Of a stretch of DNA of 64,000 nt, positions 23,885 to 34,764 are shown piece after piece; the first letter of the stretch is position 1; each line of letters opens with the position of its first letter. The translations under genes were made by a program, and so were the position numbers. Origin of the DNA: Ananas comosus (taxonomy: Eukaryota > Streptophyta > Magnoliopsida > Poales > Bromeliaceae); NCBI RefSeq assembly GCF_001540865.1, contig NC_033630.1, positions 11,930,003 through 11,994,002 of the forward strand, in the 5' to 3' direction. The notes beneath the pieces were generated by a model. That model made no database searches. It was not told the DNA's origin and worked only from the letters and a program-made list of their open reading frames with translations.

Positions 23885-24430
23885 TTTTTAATGAGTTAAT
23901 GTCATACAGGTCCTTACAAATATAGTGGATTACAAATATATCACTATAAAGTTCAATTTTCATATTTTGTACGTCCCTGTAAAAATCCTAATATTTTCAA
24001 CTATGTTCCTATCGTTAGAATTCATTGGAAAACTTTAGCTAATCATGGATTAAATATTTAACTCTGATTAATCTATAAGATAATTTGATATTTTTGTCCC
24101 TCTTATATTATACTATTGTGGTTTTTGGTGGGACATATTTGTGATAGTAAAATTGATATTTCACCTAAAATATAAACAGTTCTATAATGGTAACAAATCA
24201 GAGAAACATATTTAAAAATTTTAGAACTTTTATAGGGCAATACATAAAAGTTAAATTTTGTAGGGATATATTTAAAATTCACTATATTTGTAGGGACATA
24301 TATTTGAAATTTGCCTATGTTTGTAGGGGTAATTTGAAATTTAACTTTTATAGGGCAATACATAAAAGTTAAATTTGTAGTGATATATTTGAAATTCACT
24401 ATATTTGTAGGGATATAAATGTATTTAACC
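23885..24430. repeat. Foldback element F6 with a repeated right end
   Basis: GTCATACAGGTCCTTACAAATATAG-like left arm. The right arm motif TATAGGGCAATACATAAAAG occurs twice (near 24231 and 24351). Related elements are at 28145-28420 and 29832-30225. Confidence 0.6.
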
Positions 24431-25396
24431 CTTTTTTTAATTAGTTGGGGTGGTTTTCAGTTGAAGTCGGCGACGCAGATGGTCTCGTCGCCGACTCCTA
24501 AACACGGTGCGAGGACCACGTACCAGGACGCGTTGGCTTATATGCGCCTCGTGGAGGACACGTTCAAGGGCACAAAGTACGAGGACTTCATTGCAATATT
24601 AGAAGAATACAGGGCAAAAAGGTAATTTTATTTTCTTTTTTTTTGAATTTTTATTTTAATTTATTTTCTTTAAATAATTTTTTGAATTTGATTTGCAAAT
24701 TACCTTTTTTTTTTTTGGGTTTGTTTGTTTATTTAAATTTTTATATATATGATGCGTGGGTTGGTGTTTGGATTTAAACATTTTATTTAAAAAATTAGCC
24801 ATATTTCCTTAAACTTTTTAGACTACTTGATGGTTACATTATAGATTCTTTTCACAAATTCATATTTTTGTTTTTAAAAAGTTTCTAATTTTTTTAATAA
24901 AAAACTCTTTTTTCAGTTTTTCGCCTATTTGATTCTAATAAAAACTTGTTTTTTTGGAAAGTTTTTTTTTAGATTTATGCAAAACTAGTATTTTCATTTT
25001 TTTAGAAAAAATTTGGTTAAAACAAAATTATTAATTTTATATGAAATTTAGTTAACAACTTTTGAAAAAAGCTAGTTTTTTTTTTTTCAGAATCAAATGG
25101 ACAGAAAATTAAAAAAGAGATTTTCCATAGAATATATTTTTCTCCAATATTTTAAGAATTCTTTTTTTTTCTTATTTTTTTTAGGGTGATTCTTTTTAGG
25201 GTTTCTAAAAAATAATTTTATTTATTTATTTATTTATTTGCTCAAAGGGCATAAAGAGCTAATTTTGGGTTTAATTACATTTTTGCCCCAAGGGTGTGAT
25301 CTCATGTTTCAAAAGGAGAAGAGGGGGTGGCCCACAACTCAAGGGGCTCTTAATTTTCTTAAGAAGATCAAGGTATGTATATGTATATATAATTAA

Positions 25397-25793
25397 AAAT
25401 GTCAACGGGTTGGATTCGGAGCAGATTTTTAAAAATCCAAACCTGAACCCGACTCCAAACCCGAGACCCGAACCCGAATCCGAACCCGAAAATTTGAACC
25501 TGAAACAATTATTATTTTTTTTCAATATTTCAAAATATATTATATTAAATTTAAAATTTTAAAATACAAATTCAAATATAACATCAAATTTTTATATTAT
25601 ATTATATATAATGCAAAATAAATTTGGGTTCCGGTTCGAATCGGATACAGTCAAAATTTATATCCGAATCAATATCCGTCAGATTTTTATTTTTGATATT
25701 CGTATCCGAATCCGTATCCATTTGTATTGGATATATCAGCTCCATTCGGGTTCGGGTTTGAATAAAATTTCAGGTATCTGTACCCATTGACAT
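25397..25793. repeat. Foldback element with CCGAACCC-type arms
   Basis: The ends are inverted: ATGTCAACGGGTTGGATTCG on the left and GTACCCATTGACAT on the right. The arms are built of CCCGAACCCGAATCC and GGTTCGGGTTT. A related element is at 31570-31945. Confidence 0.65.
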
Positions 25794-26137
25794 CTCTCTA
25801 TATAATATATAATATATGCCCCCCAAGTTTTTTTTTTTTTTTTTTAACCTTCAATTTACTTCCCTGTGGTTTAGCTAGTGGTATCGATGAGCCAAACACT
25901 AGCTAGCTCGTTAAAATATCAAGCTGAAAAATCTAGCTTGTACTCGGCTTGTTTTTGACATGCCGAGCACGAACTGACTCACGAACAATAAGTTATATCA
26001 TCAGACCTACTACTAATGGGTGAAAAGTTGAAAGAAAATTAAATAAAGCACAATCTTAAACTAGCAATTGAAATTTACAAAATATAGTCCTCTTTATATT
26101 TGGGTTTGCCCAAAATCTAAATAGCAGAAATTTATAA
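25794..26137. other. AT-rich DNA with GCTCG-type fragment
   Basis: A T-run at 25828-25847 and a fragment with AGCTAGCTCGTT and TGCCGAGCACGAAC (25890-26000), similar to the foldback near 33490 and 35360. No gene. Confidence 0.4.
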
Positions 26138-26138
26138 A

Positions 26139-26144
26139 TTTATA

Positions 26145-26207
<63 letters not shown>
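26139..26207. repeat. (TA)n(GA)n microsatellite
   Basis: A TA run followed by about 20 GA repeats, abutting the foldback element at 26208. Confidence 0.9.
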
Positions 26208-26213
<6 letters not shown>

Positions 26214-26751
26214 GGCTACTATGCTATCGGAAGCACGAAGCCTTCCGTGCTTTCAGCTCGTTTTTGATGTTGTGACTTTCGAATCGTCGATCGGCTCCGT
26301 TAAACTTGATCTAGAGTATTTGGAGTACCTAGAAAATAAATTTTATTATTTTTCGATACCATTTGCCTAGTGATCGAATGGGCTCAAAATCAACAAATTT
26401 CAATGGCCATAGTGAGCCGTTTGCAAGTTTAACGGTGTAGAAATATCAAAATCACGTGAAATTTTGATAGAAAATTCTTTATACTATATAAAACAAGATC
26501 AATATCTTTGATTTAAAATTTTAATGTCATATTGTTATATTTTGTAAGATTTTTATTTTCCGCCGTTGATTTTGAGCCCCTTCGTTCACTAGGCAAATGA
26601 TATCGTAAAATCATAAAATTTATTTTCTAGGTACTTCAAATACTCTAAATCAAGTTTAACGGAGCCGATCGACGATTCGAAAGTCGCAACATCGAAAACG
26701 AGCTGGAAGCACGGAAGGCTCAGTGCTTCCGATAGCATAGTAGCCTCACTC
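26208..26751. mobile_element. Foldback DNA element with 29-bp perfect inverted ends
   Basis: GAGTGAGGCTACTATGCTAT begins a 29-bp end (26208-26236) that is exactly inverted at 26723-26751, and homology continues inward for over 100 bp. No coding capacity. It lies between (GA)n/(TA)n on the left and (TA)n on the right. Diverged relatives occur at 55821-56163, 56165-56706 and 57122-57530. Confidence 0.85.
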
Positions 26752-26766
26752 TATATATATATATAT

Positions 26767-26993
26767 AGAGTAGGGCTAGAATACTTTTACAAGTATCACC
26801 CAAGTGATACTTGTGTATTTTTAGTCCTTGGATGGAGAGATGTGAGGTTGAGATGATAGGGGTAGGTGGTGGTAGGTGGTGGTAGGTGGAATAGTGTTTG
26901 ATCCAAGGGCTATTTGTAATAAAAAAATAGATCCAATGGCTAAAAACGTGATAGCAACATAGGGATGATACTTGTAAAAGTATCCTAGATCAA

Positions 26994-26997
<4 letters not shown>
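26767..26997. mobile_element. Foldback DNA element inside a (TA)n run
   Basis: The inverted ends share ATACTTTTACAAGTATCA (left end from 26767, complementary at 26966-26997). Inside are three GGTAGGTGGT repeats. The flanks are TA dinucleotides on both sides. Unrelated in sequence to the element at 26208. Confidence 0.8.

Positions 26998-27050
<53 letters not shown>
26998..27050. repeat. (TA)n microsatellite
   Basis: An almost pure TA run with two TG interruptions, directly right of the foldback element. Confidence 0.9.
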
Positions 27051-27056
<6 letters not shown>

Positions 27057-27543
27057 GGTATAGTAATTTTGAATATTACGACGATGTACGTGAAACTACA
27101 TTATAATTTGAAAGGATGAGAAAAATGAAGTTNTTACAACTGCAAATTCTATTTCTTGTGCATAATGCTTATAGAAATTAAAAAGGGCATCAAAATTGAT
27201 AAAAGTCAGTCCAATTTCTGGTGCCGATATATTTACATCCCTAACCTCACTGTTTCTTTCTTCATCCATCTCAAAAATATTAAATCCAAATAATCACTCA
27301 ACTAAACAAATTTAAGTAAATTGCTCACCTGTAAGACATTATATAGTGTTGGAATACTAAATTAGAATAATAGTGAGCAGGAAAACTATTTGTCAAAATT
27401 TAGATATCTAAAGATTCTACTATGCCCTAAAAATATATTATCTATTAACATATAGATCATACATCAAATCAGTGATGAAATTAATCAAATAATTCATCAC
27501 AATTAAAAATAAATAATTTACTAAAAAATTAAACATCTCATAC

Positions 27544-27700
27544 CTGGTTATATATGTGGCAGTGTACGAATCGTTGAGCTCGGGGTAAACCACGTCGTTC
27601 AATTTTGCCGCATCCTCGATTGTCGCCTCCGTACTTGCCGCGTCCAATTTGATCGCAGAATCCGCCTTCACGCTTCTTTCTCTTCCTCTCGTTCTCCCTG
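27544..27700 (-). pseudogene. Unrecognised orphan exon on the minus strand
   Basis: Read on the minus strand, a frame runs through SAIKLDAASTEATIEDAAKL and VVYPELNDSYTATYITR and ends in a good donor, AACCAG|GTATGAG, at 27544/27543. Composition is balanced and unlike the AT-rich surroundings, and upstream (27700-27900) is a GA-rich stretch resembling a 5'UTR. I see no ATG in this frame and no following exon before the transposons. It could be a captured or orphaned exon. I do not recognise the protein. Confidence 0.35.
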
Positions 27701-27764
27701 TTTCTAGCACAGCACAACTCCTCTCGCTCCCTCTCGCGCCCTGCCCTCGCTCTCTCTCGCGCCC

Positions 27765-28658
27765 TGCTCCCGCTCCCGCTCAAGCTCTCCTCTCTCTCTC
27801 GGTCGCTCGCTCGCTCGCCTCTCTCTCTTTAGGTCGCTGGCTCGCTCGCTCGCCTCTCTCTCTCAGTCGCTGGCGCGCTCGCCTCTCTCTCTCTTTAGCT
27901 CGCTGGGGCCAAAAATTAGGGAAAAAGAGGGAAAAGGTGAGGGGCTAAAATGTGGGAGTGAGGTTAACACTATTTTTTTTTTTTTTTTAAACCAAGTTTA
28001 TATCACCCGTTGGATCAAAGAGTTGTAGGATCTACAACTCAATATGGGGTGTATGGGTAGCACGACTCTAAAGCATATAACAGAAACCCTAACAAGTCCC
28101 TCCATGAACTTTACAAAGAGGTACCTTTATTTTTCTTTAAGGGTTAATTTTATGCAGGTCCCTATAAATATAGTGAATTATAAAAATACATTCCTATAAA
28201 GTTCAATTTCATATGTTGCCCTATAAAAATTCTAATATTTTCAAATGTCTTTTTGGTTTGTTACCGTTTAAAACACTATTTATTCTATAAGTGAAATTAC
28301 TTTTTTTGTATCGTAAATATGTTCTTTCAAAAATTTCAATTATTAATTAAAGAGCAGTTAAAAGGTAACAAACCAAAAAGACATTTGAAAATATTAGAAT
28401 TTTTATGAAATTAATCCTTCCTTTAAATACCATTTATTTGAAAAAAAAATCTAAAATTATTATTTTCGAGTTTTATTTTGTTTGATGCAATAATCAACGA
28501 ATATGTAACGACTCGATCCGCTAACAATAATAATACGTTTAACCAAAACCATCGGTCCAAAATGCTTAACCCTAGTTATTATTACTAACGTGTAGGTCTC
28601 ATATACTCTAATCAGAATTATTTTTCCACCTGATGTGGGACTATTGGGATGTTATAAA
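27765..28658. repeat. Direct duplication, copy 1 (partner 29500-30465)
   Basis: A CT/CGCT-rich tract, a (T)n block, an F6 element and an LTR-like tail are shared almost base for base with 29500-30465. Copy 1 stops exactly at the N at 28659. Confidence 0.8.
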
Positions 28659-29499
28659 NAGCATATTTTACTTTATCAATATGTGGTTTAAAATATTTTA
28701 CTTTATTATTCTGCAGTTTATTTTATTTCACTGCAAGAATATGCCGGAGGGCCAAAAATGCATAATATATTTATTTAAAAGATATTTTTATGAAGCAAAT
28801 TATAACAAAAATTGGATATATAAGGCATAAGCTTTTTACAAAAATATTTCACTTTGGCCCTTGGGATTTGCAACATTTTAATATTTGCTACACCATTAAT
28901 AGGGACCTTTATGTAATTTTTAAAAAGTCGAAGGGGGTCACGGCTACGATGGGATCAATAGCTCCCTCCCTAAGTATAGTAATACATTTTACAATTCACA
29001 TTATATAATAGAAATAAAATTATAAAATAACAAAGTATAATTTTTTAAACCACAGAGGACCAAAGTAAAGCAAAACTAAAATATTTAGTAAAGAGTTTGG
29101 GCACTGAACCCCAATATCAGAATAGTACAGGGACTATCTATACATTCTATCCATCTTAATGAAAAACAATTTTTATTTTTATTTTTATTTTTATTTATTT
29201 AATATTTATTTATTTTTGGGCATGCAGAGTCATTTTGATAAAGAGAAGGGTGTTTACAAGAAATTCGTAGATGCTATTAAAGCATAGGAAAAGTTTACCT
29301 GTACTCCTATAAAAAGGTGTATATCCTACAACTATCAGATCCAATGGCTGATATTAACCCACTAGCACAGTAGCTTCTAACCTCACACCTTTTTTACTTC
29401 TTGCTAAAGCTAACTTAAATTAAACCCTACTACACTTCTCTCTCCCGCACAGCTCCTCTCGCTATTTCTGTTTCTCGCTCTCTCTCGCGCCCTGCTCCC

Positions 29500-30465
29500 G
29501 CTCCCGCTCAAGCTCTCCTCTCTCTCTCGGTCGCTCGCTCGCTCGCCTCTCTCTCTCAGTCGCTGGCGCGCTCGCCTCTCTCTCTCTTTAGCTCGCTGGC
29601 ACCAAAAATTAGGGAAAAAGAGGGAAAAGGTGAGGGGCTAAAATGTGGGAGTGAGGTTAACACTATTTTTTTTTTTTTTTTAAACCAAGTTTATATCACC
29701 CGTTGGATCAAAGAGTTGTAGGATCTACAACTCAATATGGGGTGTATGGGTAGCACGACTCTAAAGCATATAACAGAAACCCTAACAAGTCCCTCCATGA
29801 ACTTTACAAAGAGGTACCTTTATTTTTCTTTAAGGGTTAATTTTATGCAGGTCCCTATAAATATAGTGAATTATAAAAATACATTCCTATAAAGTTCAAT
29901 TTCATATGTTGCCCTATAAAAATTCTAATATTTTCAAATGTCTTTTTGGTTTGTTACCGTTTAAAACACTATTTATTCTATAAGTGAAATTACTTTTTTT
30001 GTATCGTAAATATGTTCTTTCAAAAATTTCAATTATTAATTAAAGAGCAGTTAAAAGGTCAATTCATCTTATTAACTAACTAGAGAGTTAAGTATTTTAC
30101 CTACGGTTACCTAATTTTTTCTAACGGATCCTAACAGCAGGAATATATTTAAAAATATTAGTACTTTGTAGGGATCTATTTGTAATTCCTATATTTGTAG
30201 GAACCTATATGAAACTAATCCTTCCTTTAAATACCATTTATTTGAAAAAACAAAATCTAAAATTATTATTTTCGAGTTTTATTTTGTTTGATGCAATAAT
30301 CAACGAATATGTAACGATTCGATCCGCTAACAATAATAATACGTTGAACCAAAACCATCGGTCCAAAATGCTTAACCCTAGTTATTATTACTAGCGTGTA
30401 GGTCTCATATACTCTAATCAGAATTATTTTTCCACCTGATGTAGGACTATTGGGATGTTATAAAC
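29500..30465. repeat. Direct duplication, copy 2
   Basis: Matches 27765-28658, with an extra ~130 bp of F6 right arm (30058-30200). It lies downstream of the last G3 exon relic. Confidence 0.8.
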
Positions 30466-30654
30466 TCTCCTTATTTAAACCCTAATGTTCTCGTCAGATC
30501 CAAACCTAAATCACAGACATACAGACCAGAATTATCAGGCGATGTGAGATTCTAGAGGTGGCTCCTACGGGTTCAAAAGATGAATTCCACTAAATCCGTT
30601 GGTGTAGCACTCTGCCCCGCATAGCACTTAACTCGCACACTTTCGGCTGGTATT

Positions 30655-30878
30655 TGATTTTGATACCAATTGTAACGACTCGACTTGCTAGCAATAATAA
30701 CTCGTTAGGGCCAAACCACCTGCCCAAAATACTTAAGCTCAGTTTATAGAAATATTTAATATACGTTTAATCCTTAATTTTAAAATCTACAAATCAAAAT
30801 TTTCACACAATCAAAATATTTTTTAAAATTATTTTGCAAAACCTAATGAGCGTCGCGTGGGACTGTTGGGGCGTTACA
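30655..30878 (-). mobile_element. TRIM-type solo LTR with primer-binding site
   Basis: On the minus strand an LTR of 208 bp runs from TGTAACGCCCCAACAGTCCC to GAGTCGTTACA (30878 to 30671), with TG...CA ends. It is followed by ATTGGTATCA, which fits a primer-binding site for initiator-Met tRNA. The next bases resemble those after the LTRs at 48207 and 49482. Related minus-strand LTR pieces lie at 28504-28657 and 30310-30463. Confidence 0.6.
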
Positions 30879-31308
30879 GCATAGATCTTTCATTTTAAAA
30901 AAATTTGGAACCAAAGCATACAATAATATACTTTTTTATTTTTCAGTAAAATTTGAGAAAATTATTTATCCGCTGAATTAGGAGAATAAATAAAATATTT
31001 TTCTATAGTAAATTTTCTTTTATTTTGGACTTGTGACGCATATAATATAATCATTAATTGTAAATGTATCGAGCTCTTTAATTAGTTTTGTTTAATTATT
31101 ACCTGTTAATTGTTCAACATTTATTTATAGAAAATAATCAAACATATTAAATTTGATAGAAAATTTCATTAACAAATTTAAACAAAAAATCAAAATTCTA
31201 ATATAGTTAACTAAAATCAGCATAAAAGTCAAAAAACATGGGTAAAATAAGAGACTTCATTCAAAAAACACTCTAGTTGATGGGGCTCTATGTAATTTTA
31301 CTTGTCCC

Positions 31309-31316
31309 TATAAATA
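31309..31316 (+). promoter_or_regulatory. TATA box before leaders L4/L5
   Basis: TATAAATA lies upstream of a CT-rich tract (31321-31370) in a plant-like core promoter arrangement. Confidence 0.5.
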
Positions 31317-31369
31317 AGCCCCTCCTCTCTCTCTCTCCTTTTTTTCATTTTTTTGCCCCCCTCTCTCTC

Positions 31370-31530
31370 TAGAGATCAACCGTCGGATCCCCTAATATCC
31401 TCCCTTTACCACATCATGGGGGTTTACAGGAGATCCCAGAGGCTCGCTCGGAAAGGCTCGAATCGATCTCCGACATAGACGCGATCTCTCTCTCTAGAGA
31501 TCCACCGTCGGATCCGAATCAGACGGTGTA
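31370..31530 (+). promoter_or_regulatory. Leaders L4 and L5: two leader motifs without their own gene
   Basis: CTAGAGATCAACCGTCGG (from 31369) and TCTAGAGATCCACCGTCGG (from 31493) are two more copies of the cluster's leader motif, 125 bp apart. They lie 0.6-0.7 kb upstream of L6. They may be alternative first exons of G4 or remnants of a lost copy. Confidence 0.4.
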
Positions 31531-31569
31531 GAGGCATTTCGACACTGCATGAGCACGCTCTCTGATGCC

Positions 31570-31945
31570 CAGGGATGTGGATGAGTATAAATATCTGAAA
31601 TTTTAGTTGAACCAAAGTCCGAACGCGACGGATTTATCCGATATTAAACGGATATGATTTTATATGAATATAAAAAAAAAAAAAATGAAAATCTAGCATA
31701 CCTGGATCTAGATGTAGATTTTGTTCTTACCTAATGCAGATCCGAGCCTGACTCAAATTCTAATAGATTTTATATTACGTATAATATATATGAATATTTG
31801 GTGTTATATTTGTACGTATATTTTAAAGATTTAGATTTGAGTATAATACGTTTTGAATTACAGTAAAGAAAAATAATTATTTCGGATTCTAAGTTTCGGG
31901 TTCGGATTTTGAAAAATTCGCTCTGAATCCGGCCCACCGGACGGC
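31570..31945. repeat. Foldback relic with TCCGA-type arms
   Basis: Arms with AACGGATATGATTTTATATG and TTCGGGTTCGGATTTTG resemble the element at 25397-25793. Confidence 0.45.
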
Positions 31946-32014
31946 TGCGGTGAAACAAGCCCTCCATCATCTGATCAGGGGCAATTTAGTAATTTCATCT
32001 ATAGAGTGTGTGTT

Positions 32015-32025
32015 TATATATAAAT
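32015..32025 (+). promoter_or_regulatory. Putative TATA box of G4
   Basis: TATATATAAAT lies about 10 bp before the CT-rich start of leader L6. Confidence 0.5.
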
Positions 32026-32029
32026 CACC

Positions 32030-32211
32030 TCCCTCTCTCTCTCTTCTCCTCCATTCTCCAAACAAGAAGAAGAGCTCTCTCTCTCTCTCTCTCTAGAGAT
32101 CCACCGTCCGATCTCAATCGGAGGGCGGGCGATAATCGAAGAGCTCGCTCGATCGGTGTCGCGACAGCAGAGGCGGTTTCGACTTCCAGAGGCTTCTAGA
32201 TATCTGATTCT
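32030..32211 (+). promoter_or_regulatory. Leader L6: probable non-coding first exon of G4
   Basis: A (CT)n tract, TCTAGAGATCCACCGTCCG and a conserved GGTGTCGCGACA...GGAGGC part end in the donor-like GATTCT|GTGAGC at 32211. The part from 32147 on is repeated at 34008 with the same donor. The first coding exon follows 0.7 kb later. Confidence 0.55.
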
Positions 32212-32850
32212 GTGAGCATGCACGTTCTGTCTTTCTCTCTCTCTCTCTCTAAAACAATTGATTACTTTATAAAAGTTTAAACTATGAGAGAACAGTATTT
32301 TGTTTAATATTTTATACTTCGTAATATGTGTCTCTTATTATTGTTATTTTTGTTAATACAAGAACTACACCCTTAATTTGTTCTTGAAAATAATAACGGT
32401 AGTTTCTTGCAATTTTACAGTGAAGTTTCTAAAAAAAAATTGCACACAAATAATCGTTCTCTATTATGATTATTTCTTGTTTCTTTTTTTAAGGAAAAAT
32501 GACACGGGACCCCTCAATCATTTTGCGACTCTGAACTAAACCCCTGAACTTTCCTTTTTGTAGTTAGAAATTTGGTTAAAATTGATGATGCACGCGCTAA
32601 AGTTCGAAGAATTTTTTGAAGTTTTGTAAAAAAAAAATGCACCGAAACCCACTCGATCACAGGCATTTTGAAATAGGCCCCCGAACTATATTTTAATTTT
32701 TAGAAATTATTTAAATCATTTGGAAAACAACTGTTTTCTTATAATTAAAAATTCTACAAAATCGTTGTCGAATTTGACAATATTTTTTATTACAAAACAA
32801 TTATTTTTGTTTAATTTTTTACCATATCTTTAATCGGTTCTTGTGTGTAT

Positions 32851-32851
<1 letters not shown>

Positions 32852-32891
<40 letters not shown>
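32852..32891. repeat. (AAT)n microsatellite beside a 3' splice site
   Basis: About 13 AAT repeats run directly into ACAG, the acceptor of the coding exon. The copy at 34711-34763 is longer. Confidence 0.9.
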
Positions 32892-32917
32892 AGGTTCACT
32901 GGATTTGCCGTGTTGTA

Positions 32918-33093
32918 ATGGGAACTCGGCAATCGCGCGGGGATTCGGCGCCGACTTCTAAAGGAGCGCCGAAACCAACTCCCAGTTATGCGGAAGCGGA
33001 AAATTTTATTAATTTGGTGGGGGAAAAATTGAAGGACAAAGATGAAAAAAAAGAGGAGTTTTTGGGAATTATGAAGGATTATCTAACCAAAAG
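32918..33093 (+). CDS. G4 first coding exon, copy 1
   Basis: The exon begins at 32894 after ACAG. The ATG at 32918 opens MGTRQSRGDSAPTSKGAPKP, followed by the first PAH half, AENFINLVGEKLKDKDEKKE to LGIMKDYLTKR, and a GT donor at 33094 (phase 2). No second PAH half follows before the next copy of the exon at 34791. Skipping that copy and joining to 35880 would keep the frame. Joining to 34767 would hit a stop. It is therefore an alternative to, or a dead duplicate of, the exon at 34791. Confidence 0.6.
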
Positions 33094-33486
33094 GTTAGAG
33101 GTTTTGATTTATTCTATTTGGGTTTTATTTACATTATTATTATTATTATTAATTATTATTAATTTTAGAATTAATTGCGTATGTATCCCTATATGGCAAT
33201 AAAATTATATATTGGTCGCTATAATGTTTTAGTTATTAACTATATTCCTATCCTTTAGTTGATCAGTTAATACTGACTTTTTTTTTCCCCCTACAAAATA
33301 ATTACTCTGTCCTTAAATAATTTATTTGTTTATAATATTTTTATTCTAAATTTCATGTTGTTCTATTTGAATCATAAGTAATAAATATTAAAAAGTGTTC
33401 TTTCTTTTTTTACTGAAAATTAGTTTCTGATTCTGATAGTGAAAATTTAACACTTGCCAAACTGTAAGGACATATATAGCGATAAT

Positions 33487-33796
33487 CTAGCTCGTTGTTC
33501 ACGAGTCAGCTCATGTTCGGCTCGAAATGAGCTCGAGAATATCAATCGCTCGTTTAATAAACGAGTCGAATACGAGTTATGATCTGCTCGTTCATGTTCC
33601 GCACGATATAGCTCGAATGTGTGTGTGTGTGTGTGTTTGTTTGTGTTATGTGAATTTTAATTATTAGTTAAGATTCTGATTTTTTTTATAAAAAAAATTT
33701 CTTTAAACTTTTCGCCTAATAGTAGGACTGAAACGTTAACAAAGAAGCCGAACACGAACACGAACTAAATTTTTCAGCTCCATGTGTTAACATGCC
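33487..33796. repeat. GCTCG-rich foldback element (left part)
   Basis: AGCTCGTTGTTCACGAGTCA begins an element with alternating CTCG and CGAG motifs, containing a (GT)n run at 33619-33637. The complete version is at 35357-35745. Confidence 0.55.
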
Positions 33797-34007
33797 AAAG
33801 ACATTTTTTTTTTTCCAATTCTTTAATTTTTTTATTATTAACTTATTTATTAATTTTATGTACATCAGGGGGTTGAAACATACTTAACATGTTATACCAG
33901 GAATACCCAGGTTGGATCAACACCCCATATCGATCGCAACGGTTACTCGGTTTGTGCTCGCTAGACCCCGATCGAGCACAAGCGAGCTAATAATTAGCTC
34001 GGTTCGT

Positions 34008-34723
34008 GCTCGATCGGTGTCGCGACAACGGAGGCGGTTTCGGCTTCCGGAGGCTTCTGGATATCTGATTCTGTGAGCATGCGCGTTCTCTCTTTCTCTC
34101 TCTCTCTCTCTCAAACAATCGATTATTTTATAAAAGTTTAAACTACGAGAGAACAGTATTTTATTTAATATTTTATATTTCGTAATACGTGTCTCTTATT
34201 ATTGTTATTTTTGTTAATACAAGAACTATACCCTTAATTTGTTCTGGAAAATAATAACGGTAGTTTCTTGCAATTTTACAGTGAAGTTTCTAAAAAAAAA
34301 TTGCACACAAATAATCGTTCTCTATTATGATTATTTCTTGTTTCTTTTTTTACGGAAAAATGACACGGGACCCCTCAATCATTTTGCGACTCTGAACTAA
34401 ACCCCTGAACTTTTTTTTGTTGTAATTAGAAATTTGGTTAAAATTGATGGTGTACGCGCTAAAGTTTGAAGAAAATTTTGAACTTTTGTAAAAAAAAATG
34501 CACCGAAACCCACTTGGTCAGGGGCGTTTTGAAATAGACTCCCAAACTATATTTTAATTTTTAGAAATTATTTAAATCATTTGGAAAATAATTTTTTCTT
34601 TATAATTAAAAATTCTACAAAATCGTCATCGAATTTGACAATATTTTTTATTACAAAACAATTATTTTTGTTTAATTTTTTACCATATCTTTAATCGGTT
34701 CTTGTGTGTATAATAATAATAAC

Positions 34724-34764
<41 letters not shown>

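Larger units (their letters stand above)
24479..29287 (+). pseudogene. G3: degraded PAH-domain gene
   Basis: The first coding exon 24479-24621 is well kept: MVSSPTPK, then a PAH half, DALAYMRLVEDTF ... YEDFIAILEEYRAKR, with an acceptor CAG at 24458-24460 and a GT donor. The matching second half, LLKGHKELILGLITFLP, is readable at 25238-25372, with a donor at 25373. Its upstream part is an ATTT microsatellite that is out of phase with any visible acceptor, and the expected frame meets TAA. A last exon 29228-29287, SHFDKEKGVYKKFVDAIKA then stop, is the first half of a second PAH, cut short 3.9 kb downstream behind several transposons. Parts look conserved, but the whole gene appears frameshifted and truncated. 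A transcript could show a different splicing. Confidence 0.55.
32147..33796. repeat. 1.65-kb direct duplication inside G4, copy 1
   Basis: Nearly identical to 34008-35665. It covers the second half of leader L6, the 5' intron, the first coding exon and part of the next intron. Confidence 0.85.

Noticed and set aside
27649..27948. Frame rich in Leu, Ser and Ala at the CT/CGCT-rich stretch.
   Set aside because: Produced by simple-sequence DNA. The same tract recurs at 29500 in a different context.
32843..32893. Upstream extension of the G4 frame with a poly-Ile start.
   Set aside because: The Ile run is the (AAT)n microsatellite read in frame and lies before the splice acceptor.
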